DNA from: Actinosynnema sp. ALI-1.44
Lineage (GTDB): Bacteria; Actinomycetota; Actinomycetes; Mycobacteriales; Pseudonocardiaceae
Assembly: GCF_001984155.1 (NCBI RefSeq)
Contig: NZ_MTQO01000047.1
Coordinates: forward strand, 1 to 64,000
Length of the DNA: 64,000 bases
Direction: 5' to 3'
Under the pieces are notes generated by a model. That model made no database searches. It saw only the letters and a program-made list of their open reading frames with translations, and had not been told where the DNA came from. A program made the position numbers and the translations under genes. Shown here one piece after another: positions 51,946 through 61,640 of the stretch. Each line of letters begins with the position of its first letter. Within the stretch, counting starts at the first letter, position 1.

Positions 51946-52837
51946 CACCGGTCAGTTCGGCAGTGACGTCCCAGAGCCGCCGCCCGAGCGCTTCGTTCGT
52001 GGCGGCGGCTCTCGGCCGTACTTTCACCGGCGGGCCGAACAACTCCATCGCCCACTTGGGACCGAAGTAGTCGCCGTTGCGCACATCCGGCGCGGTCGCC
52101 GCGTACAACTGGGGCAAGGCCCCGACCGCCGCCGACGGCAGCACCCGGCGCATACCCCAGTCCAGGATCTGGCCGGGGACACTGCGGTCCCGCATCCGCA
52201 CCGAGTTGCCCACCAGGTTCGTCGCCGCCATCCCCGGGTGGCCGCCGGTGCTGATCAGGTTCAGGCCCGCGGCTTCGGCGCGGCGGGCCAGTTCGACCAT
52301 GAAGATCAGGTTGGCCAGCTTGGACTGGCTGTAGCCCGCGGCGATCGAGTAGCGGCGGCGCTCGAAATTGGGGTCGTCGAGGTCCAGGCCCGCGCCCCGG
52401 GACGCCAGGCTGGTCACGGTGACCACCCGGCCATCCTTGACGGCCGGCAACAGCAGCCACGTCAACGCCGCGTGCCCCAGGTGGTTCACGCCGAACTGCA
52501 ACTCGAAACCGTCCGTGGTCCTGGTGAACGGCGTCCCCATCACGCCCGCGTTGTTCATCAGGATGTCGAGCTTGTCGCCGGTCCGTTCCCGCACCTTCGT
52601 CGCGGCCTTGCGAACGGAGGCGAGGTCGGCCAGGTCCAGCTCGATCAGCTCGGCGTTGCGCCCGACCTCGGCGACTGCCCTGCGGCCGCGTTCCGGATCG
52701 CGGGCGGCGACGAGAACGCGCGCCCCCATCCCGGCGAGCACCTTGGCGCTGCGCAGACCCAGACCGGAGTTGGCACCGGTGACCAGCGCCGTCCGGCCGG
52801 TCTGATCGGGGATGTCAGCCTCTGACCAGTGCGCCAT
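51926..52837 (-). CDS. short-chain dehydrogenase/reductase
   Basis: A 303-aa classical-type SDR of the retinol-dehydrogenase/WWOX-like branch. Cofactor motif T20-GANSGLG-27, structural NNAG (LMNNAGVMG), catalytic serine in VTSLASRG and Y-x-x-x-K in YSQSKLANL are all present. Substrate unknown. It starts 19 bases after the preceding minus-strand gene and should be in one operon with it, under the TetR operator array at 53440-53514. Confidence 0.9.
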   Translation of the reverse strand: MAHWSEADIPDQTGRTALVTGANSGLGLRSAKVLAGMGARVLVAARDPERGRRAVAEVGRNAELIELDLADLASVRKAATKVRERTGDKLDILMNNAGVMGTPFTRTTDGFELQFGVNHLGHAALTWLLLPAVKDGRVVTVTSLASRGAGLDLDDPNFERRRYSIAAGYSQSKLANLIFMVELARRAEAAGLNLISTGGHPGMAATNLVGNSVRMRDRSVPGQILDWGMRRVLPSAAVGALPQLYAATAPDVRNGDYFGPKWAMELFGPPVKVRPRAAATNEALGRRLWDVTAELTGVTPDFS

Positions 52838-52856
52838 CCGGCGAATATATGCCGTG

Positions 52857-53357
52857 TCAGGCGCTCGCCACGAGCCTGCGAAGGAGTTGTTCCACCACGC
52901 CGCACTTGCGGGCGGGCTGCTCGGCGGCCGTTTGGAGCAGCGTCCGGAATGCCGCTCCCACTCGGGTGATCTCCTCGGTCGGCTCGTGCGCCTCGGCCAG
53001 GCCCGCGGCCAGTGCGAGCGTGCGTTTCTCCGCCTGGCGCTGCGGGCGCAGTTCCTCGTAGCGGTCGGCGTGGGCCTCAAGCACCGCGTACAACGTGGGG
53101 TTGTCGGCGACGACCTGTCGCCACGCGTCCGAGATCGCGTCGACCATGTCGGCCGACGGGTCGTTCTCCGCCTCGGACAGTGCCGTTCCCAGCCTGCCGG
53201 TGAGCTTCATCGTCCACCGGTAGTGCATCGCCAGGAGCAGTTGCGCCGGGTCGGTGAACGCCGGTGACTGCGGCAGCGGTCCGCCGGGGTTCTTCCCGGC
53301 CCGCACCAGTACCGAGTCGATCGCGTCGCGCCGCTCGTAGTAGTCGTTCCAGCTCAT
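52857..53357 (-). CDS. hypothetical helical protein (166 aa)
   Basis: I do not recognise a family. The protein is almost wholly alpha-helical and charged, starting MSWNDYYERRDAIDSVLVRA and ending with a single cysteine near the C terminus (RKCGVVEQL). No signal or membrane helix. First gene of the minus-strand unit with the SDR, divergent from the TetR gene and directly next to its operator sites, so it is probably a repressor target. Confidence 0.75.
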   Translation of the reverse strand: MSWNDYYERRDAIDSVLVRAGKNPGGPLPQSPAFTDPAQLLLAMHYRWTMKLTGRLGTALSEAENDPSADMVDAISDAWRQVVADNPTLYAVLEAHADRYEELRPQRQAEKRTLALAAGLAEAHEPTEEITRVGAAFRTLLQTAAEQPARKCGVVEQLLRRLVASA

Positions 53358-53439
53358 GTCGGTTCCCTCCAGCCTTGGTCAGGCCACCGCGCACGTGTCC
53401 GCCCGGCCCCGAGTCCCCTCCTGAGTTCGTGACCTGGGT

Positions 53440-53514
53440 CATACCGCCGGTTTGCGGCATACCATCGGTATGTGCGACACGGTCAACATACCACGAGTAC
53501 GTACCATCGGTATG
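53440..53514. promoter_or_regulatory. TetR-type operator array (four CATACC-N3-GGTATG sites)
   Basis: Four 15-base sites line up: 53440-53454 (one arm imperfect), 53458-53472 (perfect CATACC-ATC-GGTATG), 53487-53501 (one half only) and 53500-53514 (one mismatch). They fill the gap between the divergent hypothetical and TetR genes. The layout is that of an autoregulated TetR repressor controlling both directions; binding itself is inferred. Confidence 0.75.
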
Positions 53515-53539
53515 TCGTACTGTTGCGAGGATGTCGATA

Positions 53540-54133
53540 ATGCGGTCGCGTCGAGCGGACTACTCGGAATCCACCAAGGAGGCCTTGGTCGACTCCGCCA
53601 TCGACCTGTTCACCAAGAACGGGTACGCGTCCACCTCGCTCGACGCGATCGTCAAGCGCGCCCGCGTCACCAAAGGCGCGCTCTACCACCACTTCAGCGG
53701 AAAGCAGGCGCTCTTCGAGGCCGCGTTCAACAAGGTGTCCAACCGCGCGTCGGCCCAGCTGCACAAATCGGTCGAGGGCGAGGGCGCGCCGTGGGAACGC
53801 GCGCTGGAAGGCGTGCAGGAGTTCATCAAGGTCTGCCTTGACCCGACCTACCAGCGGCTGGTCATCCGCGAGGCGCCGATCGCGATGGGCTTCGAGCGCT
53901 GGCGCGAGGCCGAGGAGAAGTACAGCTACGGCATCGTGCGCGGCATGCTCGAACAGCTGATCGGCGAGGGTGAACTCGGCGACGTCCCGCTGGAGGCGAC
54001 CGCCCGGATGATGCACGCGTCGCTGGCGGCGGGCGCGCAGATCATCGCCGAGGCGAGCGACTCGAAGAAGGCCAGTGCCGAGGTGTTCACCGTTCTGATC
54101 CATATGATCGATGGGATCCGGCGTGACCACTGA
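53540..54133 (+). CDS. TetR-family transcriptional repressor
   Basis: A 197-aa TetR regulator with N-terminal helix-turn-helix (about 20-60: TSLDAIVKRARVTKGALYHHF) and a ligand-binding C-terminal domain. ATG at 53540 is preferred since GAGG lies nine bases upstream, whereas the ATG at 53531 directly abuts it. Its own operator-like array lies just upstream and reaches the divergent hypothetical/SDR unit. The ligand is unknown; the LLM oxidoreductase gene starts 15 bases downstream and may be coregulated. Confidence 0.92.
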   Translation: MRSRRADYSESTKEALVDSAIDLFTKNGYASTSLDAIVKRARVTKGALYHHFSGKQALFEAAFNKVSNRASAQLHKSVEGEGAPWERALEGVQEFIKVCLDPTYQRLVIREAPIAMGFERWREAEEKYSYGIVRGMLEQLIGEGELGDVPLEATARMMHASLAAGAQIIAEASDSKKASAEVFTVLIHMIDGIRRDH

Positions 54134-54147
54134 GTTACGTTGGGGCG

Positions 54148-55080
54148 GTGGAACTGAGGATCTTCACCGAACCGCAGCAAGGGGCCGGCTACGGCGACCT
54201 GCTGAAGGTCGCGCGAGCCGCCGAGGACGCCGGTTACGACGGGTTCTTCCGCTCCGACCACTACCTCAAGATGGGGACGGTCGACGGGCTGCCCGGCCCG
54301 ACCGACGCGTGGGCCACGCTCGCCGGGCTCGCGGTGCAGACCAGCCGCGTCCGGCTGGGCACCCTGATGAGCGCGGCGACCTTCCGGCTGCCAGGACCGC
54401 TCGCCATCACCGTCGCCCAGGTCGACCAGATGTCCGGCGGCCGTGTCGAGTTCGGCATCGGCAGCGGCTGGTTCGCCGAGGAACACGCCGCGTACGGCAT
54501 CCCGTTCCCCGAACTGGGTGACCGATTCGACATGTACACCGAACAGCTCGAGGTGATCACCGGCCTGTGGACCACCCCGTTGCACGAGAGGTTCTCGTAC
54601 GCGGGCAAGCACTACCAGGTCACCGACTCGCCCGCGCTGCCGAAACCGGCGCAGCGGCCACGGCCGCCGGTGATCATCGGCGGTCGGGGGACCAAGCGCA
54701 CCCCGGCGCTGGCCGCCCGGTTCGCCGACGAGTTCAACCTGCCGTTCACCACCCAGGACGTGGCCGCCGCGCAGTACGAGCGGGTCGACGACGCCTGCCG
54801 GGCGATCGGCCGCGACCCGGCGGGCATGGTCCGGTCCATCGCGCAGGTCGTCTGCGTCGGCTGGGACGACGCCCAGGTCGCGCGGCGAGCAGGCGTGATC
54901 GGCCGGGACGTGGACGAGCTCAAGCGCAACGGACTGGCCGGAACCCCGGCCGAGATCGTCGACCGGATCGGGCAGTGGCGCGAGAGCACCGGTGTCAGCC
55001 GGATCTACCTCCAGGTGCTGGACCTCAACGACCTCGACCACCTCGAACTGATCGCGGCCGAGGTCGCGCCGCAGCTGTGA
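54148..55080 (+). CDS. LLM-class F420-dependent oxidoreductase
   Basis: A 310-aa luciferase-like (LLM) flavin/F420 enzyme with TIM-barrel fold. Typical segments are DGFFRSDHYLKMG, VQTSRVRLGTLMSAATFR, GRVEFGIGSGWFAEEH and PPVIIGGRGTKRTPALAARFADEFN. Actinobacterial members of this subgroup mostly use coenzyme F420; the substrate is not readable. A GTG at 54148 starts 15 bases after the TetR stop, suggesting cotranscription. Confidence 0.9.
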   Translation: MELRIFTEPQQGAGYGDLLKVARAAEDAGYDGFFRSDHYLKMGTVDGLPGPTDAWATLAGLAVQTSRVRLGTLMSAATFRLPGPLAITVAQVDQMSGGRVEFGIGSGWFAEEHAAYGIPFPELGDRFDMYTEQLEVITGLWTTPLHERFSYAGKHYQVTDSPALPKPAQRPRPPVIIGGRGTKRTPALAARFADEFNLPFTTQDVAAAQYERVDDACRAIGRDPAGMVRSIAQVVCVGWDDAQVARRAGVIGRDVDELKRNGLAGTPAEIVDRIGQWRESTGVSRIYLQVLDLNDLDHLELIAAEVAPQL

Positions 55081-55133
55081 CCACCCGTTCGGGCGGATCG
55101 GCGCGAATGGGCGTTCCTCACTAGGATCGGCCC

Positions 55134-56024
55134 ATGCGCGTCGTCGTCGCCGGTTCGTCCGGCATGATCGGGACCCTGCTCGTTTCGGCGCTGCGCAGCG
55201 AAGGCCACGACGTGGTGCGGCTGGTCCGGCGCACGGCGTCGGCGCCGGACGAGCGCTCGTGGGATCCGCCGTCGGGCCGGATCGACGACGGGGCACTGGA
55301 TGGCGCCGAGGCGGTCGTGAACCTCTGCGGCGCCCCGATCACGCTGACCCGGCTGAGCAACGCGCGCAAGCAGGTACTCCTCGACAGCCGCGTCGAACCG
55401 ACCGAGGTGCTCGCCGCCGAGGTCGCCGAACGCGACATCCCCTTGCTGGTCAACGCTTCCGCTGTCGGTTACTACGGCGACACGGGCGGCCGCGTCGTCG
55501 ACGAGACCACGCCGCCCGGCGTCGGCTTCCTGTCCCAGATGTGCAAGCAATGGGAAGGTGCCACCCAGGCGGCGGTGGACGCGGGCGCCCGCGTCGCGAT
55601 CCTGCGGACCGGGCTCGTGCTCAGCAAGGACGGCGGGCTGCTCGGTCCGCTGCGGCTGCTGTTCTCGTTCATGCTCGGCGGGCGGCTCGGCGACGGGCGC
55701 CAGTACATGCCGTGGATCCACCAGGCCGACCACATCAACGCCGTGCTGCACATCCTCAGGACCGAATCGGTGCGCGGCCCGGTGAACATGACCGCGCCCA
55801 ACCCGGTGACCAACGCCGAGTTCACCCGGGCGCTGAGCCGCGCGCTCGGCAGGCCCGCGCCGTGGGTCGCGCCGAAGTTCGCGCTGCGGCTGGCATTGGG
55901 CGAACTGGCCGACGAAGGCGCGCTCGCCAGCCAGCACGTCATACCCAAGGTGTTGCAGGACAACGGCTTCGCGTTCGCGTACACCACCGTGGACGAGGCG
56001 TTGGGCTCGGTGGCCAAGCGTTGA
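55134..56024 (+). CDS. TIGR01777-family NAD-dependent epimerase
   Basis: A 296-aa extended-SDR protein of the TIGR01777 (YfcH-like) family. The cofactor motif is G7-SSG10-MIG13; NASAVGYYGDTGG and the FSFMLGGRLGDGRQYMPWIH block identify the family. Its reaction is unknown. The M. tuberculosis counterpart is Rv2216, which sits just before lipB; here a PAP2 gene is inserted between the two. The stop overlaps the next start (TTGA). Confidence 0.9.
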   Translation: MRVVVAGSSGMIGTLLVSALRSEGHDVVRLVRRTASAPDERSWDPPSGRIDDGALDGAEAVVNLCGAPITLTRLSNARKQVLLDSRVEPTEVLAAEVAERDIPLLVNASAVGYYGDTGGRVVDETTPPGVGFLSQMCKQWEGATQAAVDAGARVAILRTGLVLSKDGGLLGPLRLLFSFMLGGRLGDGRQYMPWIHQADHINAVLHILRTESVRGPVNMTAPNPVTNAEFTRALSRALGRPAPWVAPKFALRLALGELADEGALASQHVIPKVLQDNGFAFAYTTVDEALGSVAKR

Positions 56025-56635
56025 CCCGAGCTTGTGCGTGGGGACTTGCCCTGCTCGTGACGTTTCTCCTGCTCGGGTACCTGGTGCGGGATTCGGCGTG
56101 GTCGCTGGATCTCGCCGTGTCCGACATCACCGGCGGGATCTGGCAGACGACCGCGGGCACCGTGATCTGGGTGGTGTCCGACATCCTCGGACCGGTCCAG
56201 CCGATCGTGTGGTTCTTCGTCCTCGCGATCGCGGCGGTCCGGGCGCGGCGCGACGCCTTCGTGGTGAACGTTCTCCTGCGGTGCATGGTGTTGCTCGCCG
56301 CGTGCCGTGCCGTGTCGTTGTTCAAGGGCGTGTACGAACGGGTCCGGCCACGGGACTATGTGGACTTCAGCTACCCCAGCGGGCACGTGGTGTCGATGGC
56401 CAGCGTCGCGTTCACCGGGATCGTGCTGTGCGGCTGGCTGGCGCGCCACCTGCTGCGCAAGGCGATCGCGCTCGGCGTCACGCTGGTCGTGATCAGCGCC
56501 GCCTGCCGGGTGCTGCTGGACGTGCACTGGTTCACCGACGTGCTGGGCGGCACGCTCGGGGTGACCGCTGTCGGGCTGCTGGTTGCCGCCGCGTTGCGGC
56601 TGATCCCGCTCCGGGAGCGTAGGGTTTCCCCGTGA
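56021..56635 (+). CDS. PAP2-superfamily membrane phosphatase
   Basis: A 204-aa membrane protein with about five to six helices and the three PAP2 motifs: K-x6-RP ([12 protein letters not shown]), PSGH (SYPSGHVVS) and R-x5-H-x3-D ([12 protein letters not shown]). It should dephosphorylate a lipid such as undecaprenyl pyrophosphate or phosphatidic acid on the outer face. A TTG start overlapping the previous stop and an end overlapping the lipB start (GTGA) place it firmly inside this operon. Confidence 0.88.
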   Translation: MTRACAWGLALLVTFLLLGYLVRDSAWSLDLAVSDITGGIWQTTAGTVIWVVSDILGPVQPIVWFFVLAIAAVRARRDAFVVNVLLRCMVLLAACRAVSLFKGVYERVRPRDYVDFSYPSGHVVSMASVAFTGIVLCGWLARHLLRKAIALGVTLVVISAACRVLLDVHWFTDVLGGTLGVTAVGLLVAAALRLIPLRERRVSP

Positions 56636-57366
56636 TCGAGACATCCTGCCGTGCCACCACGCGACCCGTGGACACGCGTGAGATCGGCGTCGTCGACTAC
56701 CTCGCCGCGTGGGACCTCCAGCGTGAACTGGCCGACGCCCGCGCTTCCGGCACCGCCCCCGACACGCTGCTGTTGCTCGAACACCCCTCGGTCTACACCG
56801 CGGGCAAGCGCACCCAGCCCGACGAGCGCCCCGCCGACGGCACGCCCGTGATCGACGTCGACCGCGGCGGCAAGATCACCTGGCACGGTCCGGGCCAGTT
56901 GGTCGGCTACCCGATCGTGCACCTGGCCGATCCGATCGACGTCGTGCAGTACGTCCGGCGGATCGAGGAGGCGCTGATCTCCGTGTGCGCCCGGTTCGGC
57001 CTGGCGACCGGCCGGGTCGAGGGCCGCAGCGGGGTCTGGCTGGCCGCCGACTCGCGCGGGCCCGAGCGCAAGATCGCCGCGATCGGCATCCGCGTGCAGC
57101 GCGGCGTGACCATGCACGGCTTCGAGATCAACTGCAACGCCGACCTGACCGCTTTCGACCGGATCGTGCCGTGCGGCATCCGCGACGCCGGGGTGACGTC
57201 GCTGAGCTGGGAGTTGGGCCGCGACGTGACCGTCGCCGAGGTGCTGCCGCTGGCCCGTGACGCGGTGCTGGCCGCCCTGGACGGCACCCTGCCCGTCGCC
57301 GACCACTGGCTGCCCCGCGCGGGCGAACCCGCCACGCCCGGCGTCACGTTCGCGCTGAAGTCCTGA
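56632..57366 (+). CDS. lipB: octanoyl-[ACP]:protein octanoyltransferase
   Basis: A 244-aa LipB that moves octanoyl groups from ACP to E2 lipoyl domains, the first step of lipoate synthesis. The catalytic pair K147 ([11 protein letters not shown]) and C181 ([14 protein letters not shown]) and the substrate motif [13 protein letters not shown] are intact. GTG start overlaps the PAP2 stop. LipA (45208) completes the pathway and the E2 gene at 59324 encodes the acceptor. Confidence 0.96.
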   Translation: MIETSCRATTRPVDTREIGVVDYLAAWDLQRELADARASGTAPDTLLLLEHPSVYTAGKRTQPDERPADGTPVIDVDRGGKITWHGPGQLVGYPIVHLADPIDVVQYVRRIEEALISVCARFGLATGRVEGRSGVWLAADSRGPERKIAAIGIRVQRGVTMHGFEINCNADLTAFDRIVPCGIRDAGVTSLSWELGRDVTVAEVLPLARDAVLAALDGTLPVADHWLPRAGEPATPGVTFALKS

Positions 57367-57376
57367 GGTCCCGGGT

Positions 57377-57712
57377 TCAGGAGTTGCGGCGCTTCTCCTC
57401 CTCGGCCTTGCGCCGGGTGTAGTCGCGCATGCGCTGTGGGTAGCCGACGATCCCCGCGTCGTACACCGGGATGCTGTGCTTCTTGCCGAAGCTCCGGGCG
57501 GCGGCCTCGTCGTCGATGCGCCTGCGCGTCCACTCGCCGTCGGAGGCGATGAGGACCACAGTCGTATGTGTCACATTGGTGCGCGGCTCGACGTACGCCT
57601 CGACACCCCGCCTGGACTGGGCCCACGCCGCCAGGTGATCGATGTCCTTCGAGGTGGCGGTGCGTGTGACGCCTGCCTTCGGCTTGCGGCGCAGCTTGTC
57701 GAAAATCCCCAC
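57377..57712 (-). CDS. hypothetical protein (oxidoreductase-associated, 111 aa)
   Basis: A small basic protein opening with a GIFDKLRRKPKAG stretch and ending in a Lys/Arg/Glu-rich helix (RDYTRRKAEEEKRRN). GTG at 57712 follows GGAGG by eight bases. Similar short proteins occur near lipB/lpd in related actinobacteria, but no role is known to me. It is convergent with lipB and divergent from lpd, with 188 bases to the latter. Confidence 0.75.
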   Translation of the reverse strand: MGIFDKLRRKPKAGVTRTATSKDIDHLAAWAQSRRGVEAYVEPRTNVTHTTVVLIASDGEWTRRRIDDEAAARSFGKKHSIPVYDAGIVGYPQRMRDYTRRKAEEEKRRNS

Positions 57713-57900
57713 CTGGACGACCTCCTTCACTGTCCGATATCGCACATTCTCCACCGGTGACCTGAGACGTACCTGTGCACCCGCACGACACACCTGGCCA
57801 GTTCGCAAGCCTGCCCGGTGAAGTGACAAGATGGCGTGTGGTCGGACCTCCCGCCCACCGGCGTGGTCCGAAAGAGACGAAAGCTTCGCGAGGAGACCTT

Positions 57901-59271
57901 GTGAGTGACACCTCCGCTGACCTGGTGATCTTGGGTGGCGGGTCGGGCGGTTATGCCTGCGCGTTCCGCGCCGCCGAACTCGGCCTGTCCGTGATCGTGG
58001 TGGAGAAGGACAAGCTGGGCGGAACCTGCCTGCACCGCGGCTGCATCCCGACGAAGGCGCTGCTGCACGCCGCCGAGATCGCCGACAACGTGCGCGAAGG
58101 TGACCAGTTCGGGGTCAAGAGCTCGCTCGAAGGCATCGATATCAATGGCGTGAACTCGTACAAGGACGGCGTGATCTCGCAGCTCTACAAGGGCCTGCAG
58201 GGCCTGGCGAAGCTGAACAAGGTCAAGATGGTCGAGGGCACGGGCACGTTCGTCGCGCCGAACGCGGTCGACGTCGACGGCACCCGCTACACCGGCAAGA
58301 ACGTCGTGCTGGCCAGCGGGTCGTACGCCAAGACCCTGCCCGGCCTGGACATCGGCGGCCGGATCATCACCTCCGACCAGGCGCTGAACCTGGACTACGT
58401 GCCCGAGCGGGTCGTGGTGCTCGGCGGCGGCGTGATCGGTGTCGAGTTCGCCAGCGTGTGGCGCTCCTTCGGGGCCGAGGTGACCATCGTCGAGGCGCTG
58501 CCCCGGCTGGTCCCGCTGGAGGACGAGTACGCCTCCAAGCAGCTCGAGCGCGCCTTCCGCAAGCGCGGCATCAAGTTCAAGACCGGCGTGCGGTTCACCG
58601 GCGCCACCCAGACCGACGACGCGGTCACCGTGTCGCTGGAGTCCGGTGACCAGTTCGAGGCGGACCTGCTGCTGGTCGCCGTCGGCCGTGGCCCGAACAC
58701 CGCGGCGATGGGCTACGAGGAGGCCGGGGTCACCATGGACCGCGGTTTCGTGCTCACCGACGAGCGGCTGCGCACCAACCTGCCTAACGTGTACGCCGTC
58801 GGCGACATCGTGCCAGGCCTGCAGCTCGCGCACCGCGGCTTCCAGCAGGGCATCTTCGTGGCCGAGCAGATCGTCGGGCAGAACCCGAAGCTGATCGACG
58901 AGGCCGGGATCCCGCGCGTGACGTACTGCAAGCCGGAGGTGGCGTCGGTCGGCCTGACCGAGGCCGCGGCCAAGGAGAAGTACGGCTCGGCGGAAACCCT
59001 GGTCTACGACCTCGCCGGCAACGGCAAGAGCAAGATCCTGAAGACGTCCGGGGGCGTTAAGGTCATCAAGGCACCGGACGGCCCCGTGGTCGGCATGACC
59101 CTTGTCGGTGAACGAGTCGGGGAACTCATCGGCGAGGCACAGCTGATCTACGGCTGGGAGGCGTATCCGGAAGACGTCGCCCCGCTGATCCACGCACACC
59201 CAACGCAGACCGAAGCCATCGGCGAGGCATTCCTCGCCCTTGCCGGCAAGCCCCTGCACGTGCACGGCTGA
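57901..59271 (+). CDS. lpd: dihydrolipoamide dehydrogenase (E3)
   Basis: A 456-aa flavoprotein that reoxidises dihydrolipoyl groups of the 2-oxoacid dehydrogenase complexes with NAD. The redox disulphide is C43-C48 ([11 protein letters not shown]), FAD is bound at [14 protein letters not shown] and NAD at [14 protein letters not shown], and the catalytic HxxxxE lies in HAHPTQTE near the end. GTG at 57901 follows GAGGAG by five bases. The E2 gene starts 53 bases downstream. Confidence 0.96.
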   Translation: MSDTSADLVILGGGSGGYACAFRAAELGLSVIVVEKDKLGGTCLHRGCIPTKALLHAAEIADNVREGDQFGVKSSLEGIDINGVNSYKDGVISQLYKGLQGLAKLNKVKMVEGTGTFVAPNAVDVDGTRYTGKNVVLASGSYAKTLPGLDIGGRIITSDQALNLDYVPERVVVLGGGVIGVEFASVWRSFGAEVTIVEALPRLVPLEDEYASKQLERAFRKRGIKFKTGVRFTGATQTDDAVTVSLESGDQFEADLLLVAVGRGPNTAAMGYEEAGVTMDRGFVLTDERLRTNLPNVYAVGDIVPGLQLAHRGFQQGIFVAEQIVGQNPKLIDEAGIPRVTYCKPEVASVGLTEAAAKEKYGSAETLVYDLAGNGKSKILKTSGGVKVIKAPDGPVVGMTLVGERVGELIGEAQLIYGWEAYPEDVAPLIHAHPTQTEAIGEAFLALAGKPLHVHG

Positions 59272-59323
59272 CGCACGGGCTCGAGGTCAGCCAAGCTCAA
59301 ACGCACGAGGAGTAAGCGAAACA

Positions 59324-61090
59324 ATGGCCTTCTCCGTCCAGATGCCGGCCCTTGGTGAGAGTGTCACCGAGGGCACGGTCACCCGGTGGCTGAAGCAGGT
59401 GGGCGACACCGTCGAGGTCGACGAGCCCTTGCTGGAAGTCTCCACCGACAAGGTCGACACAGAGATCCCGTCGCCCGCGGCCGGTGTGCTTGAGCGCATC
59501 GTCGCCCAGGAGGACGAGACCGTCGAGATCGGCGCGGAACTCGCGGTGATCGGTGACGGCAGCGGCGCCTCCGGTGGGGATTCGGCGCCCGAGCAGTCGG
59601 CGCCCCAGCAGTCGGCACCGCAGCAGGAGGAAGCTCCTGCGCCGGAGCCCGAGCCAGAGCCGGACCCCGAGCCGGAGCCTGCCCCGCAGGCCTCGTCCGG
59701 CGGTGGTGGCGGCGCGGCGTCCGGAACCCCGGTGACGATGCCGGAGCTCGGCGAGAGCGTCACCGAGGGCACCGTGACCCGCTGGCTCAAGCAGGTCGGC
59801 GACTCGGTCGCGGTCGACGAGCCGCTGCTGGAGGTGTCCACCGACAAGGTGGACACCGAGATCCCGTCCCCGGTGGCCGGAACGCTGCTGGAGATCACGG
59901 CGGGCGAGGACGACACCGTCGAGGTCGGCGGCCAGCTCGCGGTGGTCGGCTCGGCCGACGCGGCACCAGCACAGCAGGCACCGGAGCCCAAGCCGGAACC
60001 GAAGCCCGAGCCCAAGCCGGAACCGAAACCCGAGCCCGCCGCCCAGGCCCCGGCTCCCGCCCAGGCACCAGCACCGGCCCCGGCGCCCAAGCCCGAACCG
60101 GCGCCAGCGCCCGCTCCGGCTGCGCAGAACAACGGCTCGGCAGGCGGCGACGCGCCGTACGTGACGCCGTTGGTGCGCAAGCTGGCGTCCGAGAACGACA
60201 TCGACCTGTCCTCGGTGACCGGTACCGGTGTCGGCGGCCGCATCCGCAAGCAGGACGTGCTCGCGGCGGTCGAGGCCAAGAAGAAGCCCGCGCCCGCTCC
60301 CGCGGCCCCGGCAGCGACAGCGGCGGCTCCGGCCCCGTCGGCCGCGCCGACCGCCGAGGCGTCCGCACTGCGCGGCAAGACCGAGAAACTGCCGCGGCTG
60401 CGCCAGATCGTCGCGCAGCGCACCCGTGAGTCGCTGCAGGTCTCGGCTCAGCTGACGCAGCTGTTCGAAGTGGACGTCACCAAGATCGCCCGGCTGCGGC
60501 AGCAGGCGAAGGACTCTTTCCTGGCCCGCGAAGGCGTGAAGCTGACGTTCCTGCCGTTCTTCGCCAAGGCGACGGTGGAAGCGCTCAAGCAGCACCCGAA
60601 GCTGAACGCGTCGATCAACGAGGAGGCCAAAGAGGTCACCTACCACGGTGCCGAGCACCTCGGGATCGCGATCGACACGGAGAAGGGCCTGCTCAACGCG
60701 GTCATCCACAACGCGGGTGACCTCAACCTGACGGGCCTGGCAGGCAAGATCGCGGACCTCGCGGCCCGCGCGAGGTCGAACAAGATCAAGCCGGACGAGC
60801 TGGCAGGCGGAACCTTCTCACTGACCAACCTCGGTACGGCGGGAGCCCTGTCGGACACCCCGATCATCCTGCAGCCGCAGGTGGGCATCCTCGGAGTCGG
60901 TGCGGTGGTGAAGCGCCCAGTGGTGATCACCGACGAGAACGGCGCGGACTCGATCGCGATCCGTTCGATGGTGTACCTGTCGCTGACCTACGACCACCGC
61001 CTGGTGGACGGCGCGGACGCCGGTCGTTTCCTGACGACGATCAAGCGCCGCCTGCAGGAAGGCAACTTCGAGGCCGAACTCGGTCTGTAG
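59324..61090 (+). CDS. dihydrolipoamide acyltransferase (E2) with two lipoyl domains
   Basis: A 588-aa E2. Two lipoyl domains (residues 1-77 with K43, and 137-209 with K175, both in STDKVD) are joined by long acidic and Pro-rich linkers including a KPEP-type repeat stretch (about 221-240); a peripheral-subunit-binding domain at 279-315 ([14 protein letters not shown]) and the catalytic domain follow, with DHRLVDG near the end. It may serve as acetyl- or succinyltransferase; in M. tuberculosis the corresponding DlaT is the E2 of pyruvate dehydrogenase. ATG at 59324 follows GAGGAG. Confidence 0.94.
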   Translation: MAFSVQMPALGESVTEGTVTRWLKQVGDTVEVDEPLLEVSTDKVDTEIPSPAAGVLERIVAQEDETVEIGAELAVIGDGSGASGGDSAPEQSAPQQSAPQQEEAPAPEPEPEPDPEPEPAPQASSGGGGGAASGTPVTMPELGESVTEGTVTRWLKQVGDSVAVDEPLLEVSTDKVDTEIPSPVAGTLLEITAGEDDTVEVGGQLAVVGSADAAPAQQAPEPKPEPKPEPKPEPKPEPAAQAPAPAQAPAPAPAPKPEPAPAPAPAAQNNGSAGGDAPYVTPLVRKLASENDIDLSSVTGTGVGGRIRKQDVLAAVEAKKKPAPAPAAPAATAAAPAPSAAPTAEASALRGKTEKLPRLRQIVAQRTRESLQVSAQLTQLFEVDVTKIARLRQQAKDSFLAREGVKLTFLPFFAKATVEALKQHPKLNASINEEAKEVTYHGAEHLGIAIDTEKGLLNAVIHNAGDLNLTGLAGKIADLAARARSNKIKPDELAGGTFSLTNLGTAGALSDTPIILQPQVGILGVGAVVKRPVVITDENGADSIAIRSMVYLSLTYDHRLVDGADAGRFLTTIKRRLQEGNFEAELGL

Positions 61091-61103
61091 CGGCAGCAAC
61101 GAG

Positions 61104-61141
61104 AAAGGCCCTTCCCGCCGAACGACGGGAAGGGCCTTTTT
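61104..61141 (+). terminator. terminator after the E2 gene
   Basis: A perfect 14-bp stem AAAGGCCCTTCCCG/CGGGAAGGGCCTTT with an 8-base loop and a TTTTT tract, 14 bases past the E2 stop codon. Confidence 0.88.
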
Positions 61142-61372
61142 CACGTTGTCGATCCAGGCGGAGTGAGGGAGAGCCAACCCTATCGGCTGGTGCGCAACCC
61201 GAGCCTGATCGGCCAGCGGGCAAGTGGGGTCTGGTCGATGGGTGGGCAGGCGCGATGCTGACGGCTTGCGCTTGCGCGCAAGTCTTCTCGGGCTGCGGTT
61301 GCTCTGCACTAGCGCAGGCTGGCTGTGGGCTTCGCTGGTTGCTGTGTCAGGTCCTGGATTCGGCTGCCGGAC
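61142..61372. other. non-coding gap before the SDR remnant
   Basis: About 230 bases with no convincing gene, RNA or repeat. Its codon pattern is irregular and it may be further decayed sequence of the neighbouring remnant. Confidence 0.4.
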
Positions 61373-61632
61373 GGAGACCTCGCAGAGCCCGTCCTGGACA
61401 CCACAGTGGCGGACATCAGAAGCGCGCTGGCACTCAGCGTTGTGGCTGCGGCAGCGGTGGTCCACGCGGTTGTGCCGGACATGCGGCACAGGGGCCACGG
61501 CACCTTGCTGTTCACTACCGTGGCCGCGCGGTGTCGGGCATCGCCTACGCGGCCGAGTCGGTCTACACGCGGATGCTCCACGACACACTCGCCGACCAAG
61601 GGGTGCACGCCGCGCAACTCGTCCTGCGCTGA
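61373..61632 (+). pseudogene. short-chain dehydrogenase remnant
   Basis: Two overlapping frames together give the middle and end of an SDR: one frame reads DIRSALALSVVAAAAVVHAV and ...RGHGTLLFTTVA, the other, after a shift near 61520, reads YRGRAVSGIAYAAESVYTRM and ends ADQGVHAAQLVLR. The N-terminal cofactor half, the active-site segment and an intact frame are missing. It lies between the E2 terminator and the pepA terminator. I judge it a dead gene. Confidence 0.6.
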
Positions 61633-61640
61633 ACGACAAA

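Noticed and set aside
59975-60120. Short tandem DNA repeats that could suggest a CRISPR or minisatellite
   Set aside because: They encode the KPEP/Ala-Pro linker of the E2 protein in frame, with no spacer structure or cas genes nearby.
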